Part shown: piece after piece, positions 26,475-35,857 of the stretch
Layout of the letters: every line of letters begins with the position of its first letter
Position numbering within the stretch: position 1 is the stretch's first letter
NCBI RefSeq assembly: GCF_004022705.2
Contig: NZ_RZOY02000010.1
Location: 124,001-188,000, forward strand
DNA: 64,000 bases
DNA from: Mesorhizobium sp. M2D.F.Ca.ET.226.01.1.1
GTDB lineage: Bacteria; Pseudomonadota; Alphaproteobacteria; Rhizobiales; Rhizobiaceae
Reading direction: 5' to 3'
Translations under genes and position numbers: made by a program
The notes under the pieces: generated by a model
The model's input: the letters and a program-made list of their open reading frames with translations, nothing else
What the model was told of the DNA's origin: nothing
Databases searched by the model: none

Positions 26475-27260
26475 ATGACAATTCGCGCTGTCGTCTGGGG
26501 CGAGAACATCCATGAGCGGATCAATGAGGTGGTCGCCGGCATTTATCCGGAGGGCATGCATGCGACCATCGCCAATGCGCTGAATGCGGACAAGGCGATC
26601 TCCGCTACGACCGCGACATTGGAGCAGCCGGAGCACGGCCTGCCGGAAGCCCGCCTCGCCGAAACCGACGTGCTGGTCTGGTGGGGCCACAAGGACCATG
26701 GCGCGGTCGCCGACGAGGTGGTCGAGCGTGTTGCAAAGCGCGTCTGGGAAGGAATGGGGCTGATCGTGCTGCATTCCGGCCATTTCTCGAAGATCTTCAA
26801 ACGGCTGATGGGCACGCCCTGCACGCTGAAATGGCGCGAGGCCGGCGAGCGCGAGCGGCTTTGGGTGACGAGCCCCAGCCACCCGATCGCCGAAGGCGTC
26901 GGCGAGTTCTTCGAGCTCGAGAATGAGGAGATGTATGGCGAGCAGTTCGCCGTGCCGGAGCCGCTGGAAACGGTCTTCATCTCCTGGTTCCAGGGCGGCG
27001 AGGTGTTCCGCTCCGGGCTGACCTACCGGCGCGGCGCCGGCAACGTCTTCTACTTCCGCCCCGGACACGAAACCTATCCGACCTATCACGATGCGACGGT
27101 CCAGAAAGTGCTGCGCAACGCGGTGAAGTGGGCGCATAACCCGCAAGGGTCGAAGCCCGCCATTTTGAATGCACCGAACGTGCCGGTCGAGAAGGCGCTG
27201 GAGCCGATCGAGGAGCGCGGACCAAAGCTGCACGCGCATGGCGAGGCCGGCTTCCGCTAA
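26475..27260 (+). CDS. thuA: ThuA-family protein (trehalose utilisation type)
   Basis: A 261-residue protein with ATG 26475. It has the ThuA pattern: VVWGENIHER at the N-terminus, DVLVWWGHKDHG near residue 70, LIVLHSGHF near residue 97, and FRPGHETYPTYHD near the end. In Sinorhizobium, ThuA and ThuB act together on trehalose-related disaccharides. The downstream gene is a ThuB-type oxidoreductase 100 bp away, on the same strand. The thuEFGK transporter is not beside it here, so the local substrate may differ. Confidence 0.88.
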   Translation: MTIRAVVWGENIHERINEVVAGIYPEGMHATIANALNADKAISATTATLEQPEHGLPEARLAETDVLVWWGHKDHGAVADEVVERVAKRVWEGMGLIVLHSGHFSKIFKRLMGTPCTLKWREAGERERLWVTSPSHPIAEGVGEFFELENEEMYGEQFAVPEPLETVFISWFQGGEVFRSGLTYRRGAGNVFYFRPGHETYPTYHDATVQKVLRNAVKWAHNPQGSKPAILNAPNVPVEKALEPIEERGPKLHAHGEAGFR

Positions 27261-27362
27261 AAAAGGCGCTTCTCTCCTTCACTCGAGATTGCGTGGAAAT
27301 AGCGTCTGGGTCACATTCGACTCACATATTGAATCGAACCAAATTGCCTGGAGATCTAAAAG

Positions 27363-28421
27363 ATGCGGCTTTTGATATTGGGTACGGGCTGGATGGCGCA
27401 GGAACACGCCCGCCGCTTCGGCGCCATCGAGGGGGTCGAACTGGCGGCGGCCGCCGATGTCGATGAAAAGCGGGTCGGCGAATTTGCCGACGGATACAAG
27501 ATCCCGAAGCGTTTCACCTCGCTGGAGGCGGCGCTCGACTGGGGCGGTTTCGACGCGGTCGCCAATGTCACGCCCGACCGCATCCACCATCCGACCACAA
27601 TGGCGCTGATTGCCGCCGGCAAGCCGGTGCTGTGCGAGAAGCCGCTGGCCGAGAATTTCGGCAAGGCCAGCGAGATGGCTGATGCCGCGGAGGCCGCCGG
27701 CATCGTCAACATGGTCAACCTCACCTATCGCAACGTGGCCGCGCTGCAGAAGGCGCGCCAGATGGTACAGGCCGGCGAGATCGGCACGGTGCGTCATGTC
27801 GAGGCATCCTATCTGCAGAGCTGGCTGGTGTCGAAATTCTGGGGCGACTGGCGCACCGATCCGAAATGGCTGTGGCGGCTGTCGCGCGGCCACGGCTCGA
27901 ACGGCGTGCTGGGCGACGTCGGCATCCATATCCTCGATTTCGCCAGCTATGGCGCCGCGCTCGACATCGACCATGTCTTCTGCCGGCTGCGCGCCTTCGA
28001 CAAGGCGCCGGGCAACCGCATCGGCGAATACCAGCTCGACGCCAATGACAGCTTCGCCATGACGCTCGATTTTTCCAACGGTGCCTTCGGCGTGGTGCAT
28101 GCCAGCCGCTGGGCCACCGGCCACATCAACGAATTGCGCCTGCGCATCTACGGCGACAAGGGCGGCGTCGAGGTGGTGCATAATCTCGAAGGCTCGGCGC
28201 TGAAGGCCTGTATCGGCGACAACATTGAGAGCGCCAAATGGGAGGAGCTCGATGCAGGCACGGTGCCGACCAACTACCAGCGCTTCGTCGAGGCGGTGAA
28301 GAGCGGCGTGCAGACCGAGCCAACCTTCCGGCGCGCAGCAGGCCTGCAGAAGGTTCTGGACCTCGCCGTGGTGTCGGATGAGAAGCGCGCCGAGTTGAGG
28401 GCCAACGCGGATACGCAGTAA
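27363..28421 (+). CDS. thuB: Gfo/Idh/MocA-family oxidoreductase (ThuB type)
   Basis: A 352-residue NAD(P)-dependent sugar oxidoreductase. The N-terminal Rossmann fold reads LILGTGWMAQEHARRF, with the family motif VLCEKPLAENF (the catalytic Lys in EKP) near residue 90 and GVLGDVGIHILDF (DxxxH) near residue 180. It probably oxidises or dehydrates a sugar, making a keto intermediate for ThuA. It directly follows thuA. Confidence 0.88.
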   Translation: MRLLILGTGWMAQEHARRFGAIEGVELAAAADVDEKRVGEFADGYKIPKRFTSLEAALDWGGFDAVANVTPDRIHHPTTMALIAAGKPVLCEKPLAENFGKASEMADAAEAAGIVNMVNLTYRNVAALQKARQMVQAGEIGTVRHVEASYLQSWLVSKFWGDWRTDPKWLWRLSRGHGSNGVLGDVGIHILDFASYGAALDIDHVFCRLRAFDKAPGNRIGEYQLDANDSFAMTLDFSNGAFGVVHASRWATGHINELRLRIYGDKGGVEVVHNLEGSALKACIGDNIESAKWEELDAGTVPTNYQRFVEAVKSGVQTEPTFRRAAGLQKVLDLAVVSDEKRAELRANADTQ

Positions 28422-28443
28422 TGTCCCGCAGGGAGGAGCCTGC

Positions 28444-28845
28444 ATGGTCACGCGTCGCGCCGAATGTTCCTGCGGTCAGCTGTCAGCCACTTGCTCGGGC
28501 GAGCCTGTACGCATTTCGGTTTGCCATTGTCTCGATTGCAAACGGCGCACCGGCAGCGCCTTCAGCTACAACGTCCGGTTTGCCGAGGCCGACGTGTCGA
28601 TTGAAGGGCGCGCCCTGCAGTTCACGCGCGTCGGCGAACTGGGCGGCCGCGTCATTTACAGCTTCTGCCCGGATTGCGGGACCACCATTCATTATCGCAT
28701 CGACACGCAGCCTGGCCTTACCGCCATTCCGGTCGGCGCGTTCGCGGACCCGTCGTTTCCGCCGCCCTTCCAGTCCTTCTACCACGACAGCCGCCGCTGC
28801 GAGTGGGTCGAGATAAGCGCCGAGCCGTTGGCGAAGTTCGGCTGA
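28444..28845 (+). CDS. GFA-domain (Mss4-like) zinc protein
   Basis: A 133-residue protein with the GFA Cys pattern: CSCGQL, then CHCLDCKRRTGSAF, then FCPDCGTTI. These residues bind two Zn. The family includes glutathione-dependent formaldehyde-activating enzyme (Gfa) and CENP-V, but most members are uncharacterised. A Tyr and Trp-rich C-terminus is usual. It starts 22 bp after the ThuB-type gene. Confidence 0.88.
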   Translation: MVTRRAECSCGQLSATCSGEPVRISVCHCLDCKRRTGSAFSYNVRFAEADVSIEGRALQFTRVGELGGRVIYSFCPDCGTTIHYRIDTQPGLTAIPVGAFADPSFPPPFQSFYHDSRRCEWVEISAEPLAKFG

Positions 28846-28851
28846 TCCCGG

Positions 28852-29577
28852 TCAGCGCGCGGCCCTGAAAATTTGCGCGGCCGCGGCGACCAGCGCGGCG
28901 TTGCCGTCCGCCACGCTGCCGTCCGGCAGCGCCTTGCCGTCCTCCAGTCCGACCCGCGTCGAAAGTTTCCGCGCCGCCGCCTTTTCCACGAAAGGCCACA
29001 TGGTGGCGTTCTCGCCATGCAGCAGGATCGAGCGCCTGACACCGGCGCGCTCCAGCACCTTCTCGATGCCGTCGGCAACGGCGAAGGCCTGATCAATCGT
29101 CTGCTCGGAAATCTCGATCAGCACGCGCAGCACCCGGCCGCCATGATCGAGGCCGACCAGCCGTTCGGCATCGGCGATGGACGCCAGCCCCGCCTCGATG
29201 CCGATGCCACGCTGGCGCAGGCTTTCCATGACGACGGGCGCCGCCGCCTCGCTGAGATTGACCGAGGCATAGTCGGGCAGCTCGCGCCAGCCGGAGATGG
29301 CAACCAGGGTGCGCAAATCATCCTTCTCAATCCAGGCGCCGGTGGAGACGCCGATCAGCGTGCCCGGGCAGGCGCGGCGCAGTGCCGCGACCGTCCTGTC
29401 CATCGCTTCCGGCGCCAGGCTCTCTTGGCGATCGGCGCCGCGCGCATGGACGTGCAGCTCGGCCGCGCCCGCCGCGACTGAAGCGGCGGCGTCGCGCGCC
29501 ATCGCCTCAGGAGCGAGCGGCAATGCGGGATGGAAGGTGGCGGGGCGGGCGCCGTTGATGCAGGCCTGTACGATCAT
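28852..29577 (-). CDS. BKACE-family (DUF849) beta-keto acid cleavage enzyme
   Basis: A 241-residue TIM-barrel protein, shorter than the typical 280-310 of the family. The motifs are MIVQACINGAR (substrate loop), AAGAAELHVHARG (the His-x-His zinc ligands), GVSTGAW and SILLHGENA. BKACE enzymes cleave beta-keto acids with acetyl-CoA into acetoacetate and a CoA thioester; 3-keto-5-aminohexanoate is the founding substrate. Actual substrate here unknown. It converges with the GFA gene. Confidence 0.82.
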   Translation of the reverse strand: MIVQACINGARPATFHPALPLAPEAMARDAAASVAAGAAELHVHARGADRQESLAPEAMDRTVAALRRACPGTLIGVSTGAWIEKDDLRTLVAISGWRELPDYASVNLSEAAAPVVMESLRQRGIGIEAGLASIADAERLVGLDHGGRVLRVLIEISEQTIDQAFAVADGIEKVLERAGVRRSILLHGENATMWPFVEKAAARKLSTRVGLEDGKALPDGSVADGNAALVAAAAQIFRAAR

Positions 29578-29681
29578 CTTTGCGGCAATCCTGTTTCGGG
29601 TGGCCGGAAGCTAACGCAGTGCCAGGACGACAGGAATGGATATGACGAAGTCTCCTGACATGCGGAGCTACAAATAAAAAT

Positions 29682-29705
29682 CCCCCTGGCCCGACAGCCA
29701 GGGGG
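29682..29705 (-). terminator. Rho-independent terminator of the amidinohydrolase transcript
   Basis: A 9-bp perfect stem (CCCCCTGGC and GCCAGGGGG) with a 6-nt loop. Read leftwards it is followed by a T-rich tract (ATTTTTATTTG), the classical form. It lies 38 bp after the amidinohydrolase stop codon. Confidence 0.8.
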
Positions 29706-29743
29706 TAAGCGTTCCCCTTCGGTGGTTTCGGACTGAAAGCCCG

Positions 29744-30676
29744 TTACGCCGGCACGCGCTTCAGCGCCTGCGCCATGCAGTGGATGCCGCCGCCGGTCTT
29801 GGATATCTCGCTCATGTCGACAGCCGCGACCTCGAAGCCGCGCGCCTTCAACTGGCCGATGAGGCTCTTACTGGAGGTCGGCGCGATCACCCTGTCCTTG
29901 CCGAGCGACATGAAGTTGCAGCCGAGCGCCATCGTGTCCTGGAAGGGCACGTCGATGATCTCGTGGCCCTTGCCCTTCAGCCAGTCAACGATACCGGGCT
30001 CGGTGCAGGCGAGGCAAACGGCGGTGAGTTTCTCGGCAATCGGCACCACCATCAGGTCGATGTGGACATAATACTCGTCGATGAAAGCGAGGCGCGTCTC
30101 CCAGCCTTCCTTATCGAACCAGGCCTGCACCTGGCGGGCGCCCTCTTCCTGGGTGCGGGCGCCGCCGCAGCCGATCAGCACCACGCCGTCCTCGATGACG
30201 TTGAAGTCGCCGCCCTCGAAGGTGCCGGCCGTCACCATGTCGTAGATCGGGATGCCGAGCTTCTCATAGGTACGGATCGCGGCGTAGTTCTCGCCGCGCC
30301 GCCACCAGTTGGCCATTGCGGTGATGAAGGCGCCGTAGGGCGTCATGACGCTGGAGTCGCGCGAATAGACCTGCATCGGCAGTTCGGGTGTCGGCTCGTG
30401 CCAATGGATGTTGACGCCGAAATGCTCGTAAGCCGCGACGAGATCCTTGTGCTGCGCCTGCGCGATCTGGACGTTGCAGGGCGCCTCGCGCAGATGTTTT
30501 CTGGACAACGAGCTGGTCGACAGATGGCGCAGGAAATTGGGCGAGCCGAGCAGCACGTCGGTCAGCACATCGGTTTCGTTGGCGAAGCCCCAGGCGGTCA
30601 GCGGCTTGGTGCCGCCATTGGGGTTGCGGCGCTGCAGCGAGAATGGCTCGGCGACGATGCGGTCATGGACGGTCAT
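29744..30676 (-). CDS. Dimethylarginine dimethylaminohydrolase / amidinotransferase family enzyme
   Basis: A 310-residue enzyme of the guanidino-group modifying superfamily. ATG 30676 is chosen because the conserved core starts soon after (AWGFANETDVLTDVLLG). Visible catalytic elements: SRDSSVM, EGGDFN (the Glu/Asp substrate binders), EYYVHIDLMV (the His) and the nucleophilic Cys in GGGIHCMAQ near residue 300. It is predicted to hydrolyse a guanidino compound such as methylated arginine or a related metabolite to citrulline-like product plus amine. It is followed by a terminator and preceded by an M20 amidohydrolase and an ABC transporter locus. Confidence 0.85.
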   Translation of the reverse strand: MTVHDRIVAEPFSLQRRNPNGGTKPLTAWGFANETDVLTDVLLGSPNFLRHLSTSSLSRKHLREAPCNVQIAQAQHKDLVAAYEHFGVNIHWHEPTPELPMQVYSRDSSVMTPYGAFITAMANWWRRGENYAAIRTYEKLGIPIYDMVTAGTFEGGDFNVIEDGVVLIGCGGARTQEEGARQVQAWFDKEGWETRLAFIDEYYVHIDLMVVPIAEKLTAVCLACTEPGIVDWLKGKGHEIIDVPFQDTMALGCNFMSLGKDRVIAPTSSKSLIGQLKARGFEVAAVDMSEISKTGGGIHCMAQALKRVPA

Positions 30677-30707
30677 GGGGGTTCTCCTCGAGCTGGTTTG
30701 TTTCGTG

Positions 30708-32303
30708 TCATGCGGTGGAAGCGGCCGGGATCCACCAGTCGCGCCCACGCGGCGTGGTGACATATTCCGGCCAGCGGAAATTGATCGGGGGTTCGTAGTC
30801 GCAAAGCGGCGCGATCCAGTTCGCGCCGCCGACGCCGCCGCCCGTGCGCTCGACAAATTCGTCCATCGCGGCATCGCGCGCGGCCTTGTCCTCAAGCAGG
30901 CGCAGCGCCGTGAGCGCCACCGTTTTGGAAGCACAGGTGACCATCGGGTCGATGGTGGCGGGGATGCCGCCCAGCGCGTTCATCACCCAGGCCGGGTAAG
31001 TATGGCCCTTGGCCGCGCGCAGCGCCGGACGGGCGACGTAGAAGCGCGATGTCGGGGCGTGCCAACTCATGTCGGTGTAATCGTCCGAGGTGGAGTTCAC
31101 CTGCGACGGCGGCAGGTCGCGGCGCAGGATCGCTTCGGCCTCCTGCGGCGCTATCAGCCGCTCCAGTTCGTCGATGAACGGGTTTTCCGTCGCCTCGCCG
31201 CCGGCATTGACCTGGACTTCGCGGGCGATGGCCCTCGCCTCTTCGTTCCATTGCGGCGCGCCGACGGTCGACAGCGCCTGATAGGTGATGTTGGCCATGG
31301 CGTGGTTGGCGAGCCCCGGCCGCGACTTCGAAACCCAGTGGCGCTCGTACCGGCAGCCGCTCATTTTTGCCGCCGCTTCCGCATTGCGGTCGAGCACGGC
31401 GGTCACCTGCTCGGCCATGGCAATGGTCGGCACGCGGATCATGTACTGGATCTCGGCAAGGCCGGCCGGCAAGTTATCTGCCGTCGCCTGCCCCGCCGTC
31501 AGGATCGCCTCGCTGATCGACCAGCCGCCTTGATGGGTGAGCATGGAATCGCGCAGCGCCTTGGAGGCCATGTACATCATCATCAGCGCATCGTTGGCGC
31601 CGGGCGCTCTGACCGCCGAATGCGCCTGCGGGATGGGTGCTGCATCGTTTGCCGCACGGCCCCAGCTCTCGGGTTCGTCGCAGACGAAGCGGTAGATCAT
31701 CGAATAGGCAGCGCCGCAATGCGTGTCCCAGCGCGCGGTGTTGCAGAGCGGCAGCATGTAGAAAGGATGGAAGGAGATCATGCCGGCAAGGCCGTCATAA
31801 TAGCCCTTTGCCGCATGGATCGGCTTCGAGCCCCTCACCTTCTCCGCCGGCTCGCCGGTGAAGCGCAGCGTTCCCTTGATGCCATGCTCCAGCATCGCCG
31901 CCTTGGTGGCCAGAAGCCCGCCGAGGCTGCCGATGCCGAGGCCCGAATGTGGGTCAGTGTGGCCGCCCGCCTCTGCGCCGAGGCCGTCGCGCGGACGTTT
32001 CACGGTGGCCGCGTCCTGGCAATTGCCGGGCACGGCATCGTACTCGCCATACATGCCGATCACCGGGCCGTCGCCATTCGTCCAATGGGCGCAGAAGGCC
32101 GTCGGCATGCCGCCTGAGCCTACCTCGACCGAAAAGCCTTCGCGCTTCAGCCGGTCGACATACCAGGCCGCCGATTGGTACTCCCGCCAGGCGGTTTCGC
32201 CGAAATCGAAGATGGTGCGCGTCCAGGCCGACAGCAGCGGCTGGATGCTGTCGATGCAGGCAAGCGCGGTCTCCTGCGCGGAACTCATCACCGGTTTGTC
32301 CAT
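30708..32303 (-). CDS. M20-family amidohydrolase (AbgB/IAA-amino acid hydrolase-like)
   Basis: A 531-residue metallohydrolase with ATG 32303 (ATG 32288 also possible). It contains PVIGMYGEYDAVPGN and a His-rich region AGGHTDPHSGLGIGSLGG (zinc ligands of the di-metal site), GTLRFTGEPAEK (catalytic Glu) and MISFHPF. A long C-terminal part with NSTSDDYTDMSW follows. Members cleave amide bonds of aminoacyl or p-aminobenzoyl-glutamate type substrates. It is divergent from the LysR gene, the likely regulator, and ends 31 bp before the amidinohydrolase start on the same strand, so they are probably one operon. Confidence 0.87.
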   Translation of the reverse strand: MDKPVMSSAQETALACIDSIQPLLSAWTRTIFDFGETAWREYQSAAWYVDRLKREGFSVEVGSGGMPTAFCAHWTNGDGPVIGMYGEYDAVPGNCQDAATVKRPRDGLGAEAGGHTDPHSGLGIGSLGGLLATKAAMLEHGIKGTLRFTGEPAEKVRGSKPIHAAKGYYDGLAGMISFHPFYMLPLCNTARWDTHCGAAYSMIYRFVCDEPESWGRAANDAAPIPQAHSAVRAPGANDALMMMYMASKALRDSMLTHQGGWSISEAILTAGQATADNLPAGLAEIQYMIRVPTIAMAEQVTAVLDRNAEAAAKMSGCRYERHWVSKSRPGLANHAMANITYQALSTVGAPQWNEEARAIAREVQVNAGGEATENPFIDELERLIAPQEAEAILRRDLPPSQVNSTSDDYTDMSWHAPTSRFYVARPALRAAKGHTYPAWVMNALGGIPATIDPMVTCASKTVALTALRLLEDKAARDAAMDEFVERTGGGVGGANWIAPLCDYEPPINFRWPEYVTTPRGRDWWIPAASTA

Positions 32304-32385
32304 GCCGCAAAGAAAGCAGTGAAGCGGCTCGTCAAAAAGTGATATGTTTTCCCGGCTCGTGCAAATTCGGTTCACCTGAGGCCCC

Positions 32386-33273
32386 TTGCGCATACCATCC
32401 ACGCAGGCGCTGCGCGCCCTCGACAGCTTCGCCCGTCATGGCAGCGTATGGCGCGCCGCCGACGAGCTTCACCTCACCCGAAGCGCTGTCTCGCATCAGC
32501 TGCGGCTGCTCGAACGCGACCTCGGCTTCGATCTGTTGCAGCGCATCGGCAAGGGCGTGGCGCTGACGCCGCGCGGCCAGCGCTACGCGGCCGATGTCAG
32601 GAAGGCGCTGACCGTGCTGGGCGACGCCAGGACGCAAAACAGCGGCGCCGGGGTCGGCGGCTCCTTCGCCATCTCCTGTCCGCCGGGCTTCGCCTCGATG
32701 TTCCTGTGCACGCATATCGGGGAGTTCCAGCAGATGTATCCGGACGTGACGCTCTCCGTGCTCACGCCGCGACGGCTCGACGACGTCTCAAATCCGGATG
32801 CCGACGCCTTCATCGCCTTCGGCGTCGGCAACTGGCCGAACCGGGCTGTAGAGCTGCTCTGCGAGGTCTCCTTCACGCCGCTCTGCAGCCCGAGACTGCT
32901 CAACAAGGTCGGCGGCTTTTCCAAACCCGCCGACGTGCTGCGCGCCAGCCTGCTGCATCTCAGCGACACCGAGGACTGGGCGCGCTGGCTGGCGCTGTCC
33001 AAGGTCGAAAATCCCGATACCGAAGGCGGCATCTTCTTTTCCGACATGAACCTCGTCTTCTCGGCGGCGATCGCCGGACAGGGCATTGCGCTGGGCGACG
33101 AGCTGACCGGCCGCCAGGCGCTGAGCGAAGGCAGGCTGGTCAAGCCTTTCGAGGCGACAGTCCCCTCGCCGCGCTCCTATTACCTGGTGTTCGAGCATGC
33201 GAAGGCCAGGCACCCGGTGCTCAACGCCTTCAGCGACTGGCTGAGGGCGAAGCTGTCGGAGAGCAGGCTTTAA
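32386..33273 (+). CDS. LysR-family transcriptional regulator (GcvA-like)
   Basis: A 295-residue regulator. It starts at TTG 32386, because the helix-turn-helix (DSFARHGSVWRAADELHLTRSAVSHQL, core residues 12-40) begins close to this codon. The C-terminal co-inducer domain has CPPGFASMFLC and ends RLVKPFE. It diverges from the M20 amidohydrolase / amidinohydrolase operon with about 80 bp between starts, so it likely senses a metabolite of that pathway. Confidence 0.9.
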   Translation: MRIPSTQALRALDSFARHGSVWRAADELHLTRSAVSHQLRLLERDLGFDLLQRIGKGVALTPRGQRYAADVRKALTVLGDARTQNSGAGVGGSFAISCPPGFASMFLCTHIGEFQQMYPDVTLSVLTPRRLDDVSNPDADAFIAFGVGNWPNRAVELLCEVSFTPLCSPRLLNKVGGFSKPADVLRASLLHLSDTEDWARWLALSKVENPDTEGGIFFSDMNLVFSAAIAGQGIALGDELTGRQALSEGRLVKPFEATVPSPRSYYLVFEHAKARHPVLNAFSDWLRAKLSESRL

Positions 33274-33288
33274 GCGGATTGAGGGCGC

Positions 33289-33449
33289 TAATCTCCCCCC
33301 TTGAGGGGGAGATGGCCGCAAAGCGGCCAGAGGGGGTCCTAGCGCGTAGAACGCCGACGCCATTGCGCGTCGCGAGTGGCGTTGGCGCTTCACGCGCGGC
33401 GACCCCCTCTGTCGCCTTCGGCGACATCTCCCCCTCGAGGGGGAGATTA
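33289..33449. repeat. Large imperfect palindromic repeat of Mesorhizobium type
   Basis: A 160-bp nested palindrome. The outer arms TAATCTCCCCC and GGGGGAGATTA mirror each other. Inner stems are GACCCCCTCT with its mirrored GAGGGGGTC, and small hairpins GGCCGC-AAA-GCGGCC and GTCGCC-TTC-GGCGAC. Related arms (GCCAATCTCCCCCC) occur at 58208-58268 and 55417-55432. Likely a dispersed, perhaps mobile, RNA-structured element. Confidence 0.75.
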
Positions 33450-33562
33450 GGGCTTCGCCGCTTCACCGGTGAATCAAATTTGCCGATCAGGGGAAAACTA
33501 TTCGGTTGCGGTGAACGCGCGCCGTGCCTACGATTTCATCGGGAACTGAGGAAAGAGCCAGG

Positions 33563-34657
33563 ATGCAGCAACCCGGCCGGGCCGCAGAAATCAAGGCGAA
33601 CGGGATCGGCAAGAGCTTCGGCTCGTTCCGGGCGCTCGACAATCTGTCGCTCGATATCGGCCGCGGCGAGTTCCTGACGCTGCTTGGCCCCTCCGGCTCG
33701 GGCAAGACCACCTTCCTGATGATCCTTGCCGGCTTCGTGCAGCCGAGCGAAGGCAAGCTTTTCAGCGACGGCGTCGACATCACCAACCGGCCGGCCGAGC
33801 AGCGCGCCGCCGGCATGGTGTTCCAGGGCTATGCCTTGTTCCCGCATATGAGTGTGGAACAGAACATCGCCTTCCCGCTCAAAGTGCGCAAGAAATCCGC
33901 CGCCGAGATCAAGAACCGTGTCGGCGAGATAATCGAGCGCGTCGGTCTCAAGGGCCATGAGAAAAAGCTGCCGGCGCAGCTTTCCGGCGGCCAGCAGCAG
34001 CGCGTGGCTCTGGCCCGCGCGCTGGTGTTCGAACCTGGCGTGCTCTTGCTCGATGAGCCGTTCTCGGCACTGGACAAGAGCCTGCGCGGCCAGATGCAGG
34101 CCGAGATGAAGCGGCTGCACCAGGAGACCGGCACCACCTTCGTCTTCGTCACCCACGACCAGAGCGAGGCGCTGGCGCTGTCGTCGCGCGTCGCCATCTT
34201 CAATCACGGCAAGCTGTTGCAGGTCGGCAGGCCGGACGAGGTCTATGACCGACCGGCGAACCGCTTCGTCGCCGAGTTCCTGGGCGAGATCAACATGCTG
34301 CCGGTGAAGGGCGTGCGCCCCGCCGACAACGGCGCCACCGGGCTGTGCGAAGACCGCGCGGTCAACATGCGCTGCAAGGCCGAAGCGATAAAGGGCGACG
34401 CGATCCTCGCGATCCGCCCCGAGGACATGTCGATCGCGCCGGAAGCGTCAGTCAACCAGAACGGCATTGCCGCGACCGCCGTCGCCTCGACCTATCTGGG
34501 CGCGGCGACCAAGCTCGACCTCACCACGCGCCAGGGCGCCAAGGTCACCGTCTCGGTGCCGAACGAGGTCGCGGCCGCGGCTCTGAGCAAAGGCAATTCC
34601 GTCTGGCTGACCTGGCCGGCCGAAAAAGGCTTCCTCCTTCCGGACGGAGGACAATGA
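33563..34657 (+). CDS. ABC transporter ATP-binding protein, polyamine/opine type (PotA-like)
   Basis: A 364-residue ATPase with ATG 33563. The Walker A (GPSGSGKTT), Q loop (MVFQGYALFPHM), signature (LSGGQQQRVALARAL), Walker B (VLLLDEPFSALD) and switch His (FVTHDQSEAL) are all intact. A C-terminal TOBE domain follows (about 290-360, AIRPEDMSIAP). The proline- and GYAL-containing Q loop is typical of spermidine/putrescine-type transporters. It heads the ABC operon with the binding protein and two permeases. Confidence 0.92.
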   Translation: MQQPGRAAEIKANGIGKSFGSFRALDNLSLDIGRGEFLTLLGPSGSGKTTFLMILAGFVQPSEGKLFSDGVDITNRPAEQRAAGMVFQGYALFPHMSVEQNIAFPLKVRKKSAAEIKNRVGEIIERVGLKGHEKKLPAQLSGGQQQRVALARALVFEPGVLLLDEPFSALDKSLRGQMQAEMKRLHQETGTTFVFVTHDQSEALALSSRVAIFNHGKLLQVGRPDEVYDRPANRFVAEFLGEINMLPVKGVRPADNGATGLCEDRAVNMRCKAEAIKGDAILAIRPEDMSIAPEASVNQNGIAATAVASTYLGAATKLDLTTRQGAKVTVSVPNEVAAAALSKGNSVWLTWPAEKGFLLPDGGQ

Positions 34658-34725
34658 GCGCTGCTGCGGCCTGAATTCGCCGCACCGGCTTCCGGATCAG
34701 ATCAACGACAACAAGGGGAACTGAC

Positions 34726-35841
34726 ATGACGAACGATACGAAGAAACAGGCGATGGAAAACCTTGCCGGGCGGGCGAAGCGCGGCGAAATCTCGCGGCGC
34801 CAGTTCGCGCAGCTTGCGGGCCTCGTGCTGGCGGGCACGCCGATGCTGTTGCGCTCGACCGGCGCTTTCGCCGAAACGAAAGGGCTGGTGCTGGTGAACT
34901 GGGGCGGCGATGCCATCACGGCTTACGACGCCGCTTACGGCCAGGCCTTCACCAAGGATACCGGCATCCCGGTCAAGATGGATGGCTCGGGCCCGACCGA
35001 AGGCGCCATCGCTGCGCAGTTCAAGAGCGGCGCGCCGACCTGGGATCTGGTCGACGTCGATCCGTTCTCGGCCATCACGCTCGGCGGCCAGGGCATGCTC
35101 GAGCCGATCGACTACAAGGTCGTCGACAAGAGCAAGATGCGGCCGGGCTTCGGCTGGGAATATGCGGCGTCCACCTATTTCTTCTCCTATGTGATCGCCT
35201 ATGACTCGAAGAAGTTCGGCTCCAACGCGCCGACCGGCATGGCCGACTTCTTCGACGTGAAGAAATTCCCGGGCAAGCGCTCGCTCTACAAATGGGGCGT
35301 GTCGAGCTGGGAGGCAGCACTTCTCGCGGACGGCGTTGCGCCCGCCTCGCTCTATCCGCTGGATCTGAAGCGCGCGCATGACAAGATCGCCGCCTTCAAG
35401 GAAAACGTCGTCTCCTATTGGGGCGGCGGCGCCGAGAGCCAGAGCGTGCTGCTCAACGGCGAAGCCTCGATGGCGATCGTGTGGTCGACCCGCGCCTCGC
35501 TGATCGAGCAGGACTCCGGCGGCCAGATCAAGTTCATCTGGGACCAGGGCCTGATCTCGCCCGGCGCGCTCGCCGTGCTGAAGAACAACCCCGGCGGCAA
35601 GGACGCGGCGATGAAGTTCATCGCCAGCACCCAGGATCCGCAGAAGGAACTGGTGATGTTCGACAAGCTCGGCCAAGGCCCGGCGAACCCGGCAGCCGAC
35701 GCGCTGATCCCGGCCGACAAGAAGCGCATCAACCCGGTCGATCCGGAGAACATGAAGAAGCAGATTCCGCTCGACATGGACTGGTACGCCAAGAACTACG
35801 GCAAGGCGCTCGACGAATACACCAAGATCATCTCCGCCTGA
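34726..35841 (+). CDS. Periplasmic solute-binding protein, polyamine-type
   Basis: A 371-residue exported protein with a Tat-like signal (RRQFAQLAG within SRRQFAQLAGLVLAG, cleavage near AFAET). The mature part has LVLVNWGGDAITAYDAAYG and GSGPTEGAIAAQFKSGAPTWDLVDVDP, the pattern of PotD/PotF-type family 1 binding proteins. It captures the substrate for the transporter encoded around it. With Tat export the protein is probably folded before secretion. Confidence 0.88.
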   Translation: MTNDTKKQAMENLAGRAKRGEISRRQFAQLAGLVLAGTPMLLRSTGAFAETKGLVLVNWGGDAITAYDAAYGQAFTKDTGIPVKMDGSGPTEGAIAAQFKSGAPTWDLVDVDPFSAITLGGQGMLEPIDYKVVDKSKMRPGFGWEYAASTYFFSYVIAYDSKKFGSNAPTGMADFFDVKKFPGKRSLYKWGVSSWEAALLADGVAPASLYPLDLKRAHDKIAAFKENVVSYWGGGAESQSVLLNGEASMAIVWSTRASLIEQDSGGQIKFIWDQGLISPGALAVLKNNPGGKDAAMKFIASTQDPQKELVMFDKLGQGPANPAADALIPADKKRINPVDPENMKKQIPLDMDWYAKNYGKALDEYTKIISA

Positions 35842-35857
35842 TCGGGCGGAGACTTTC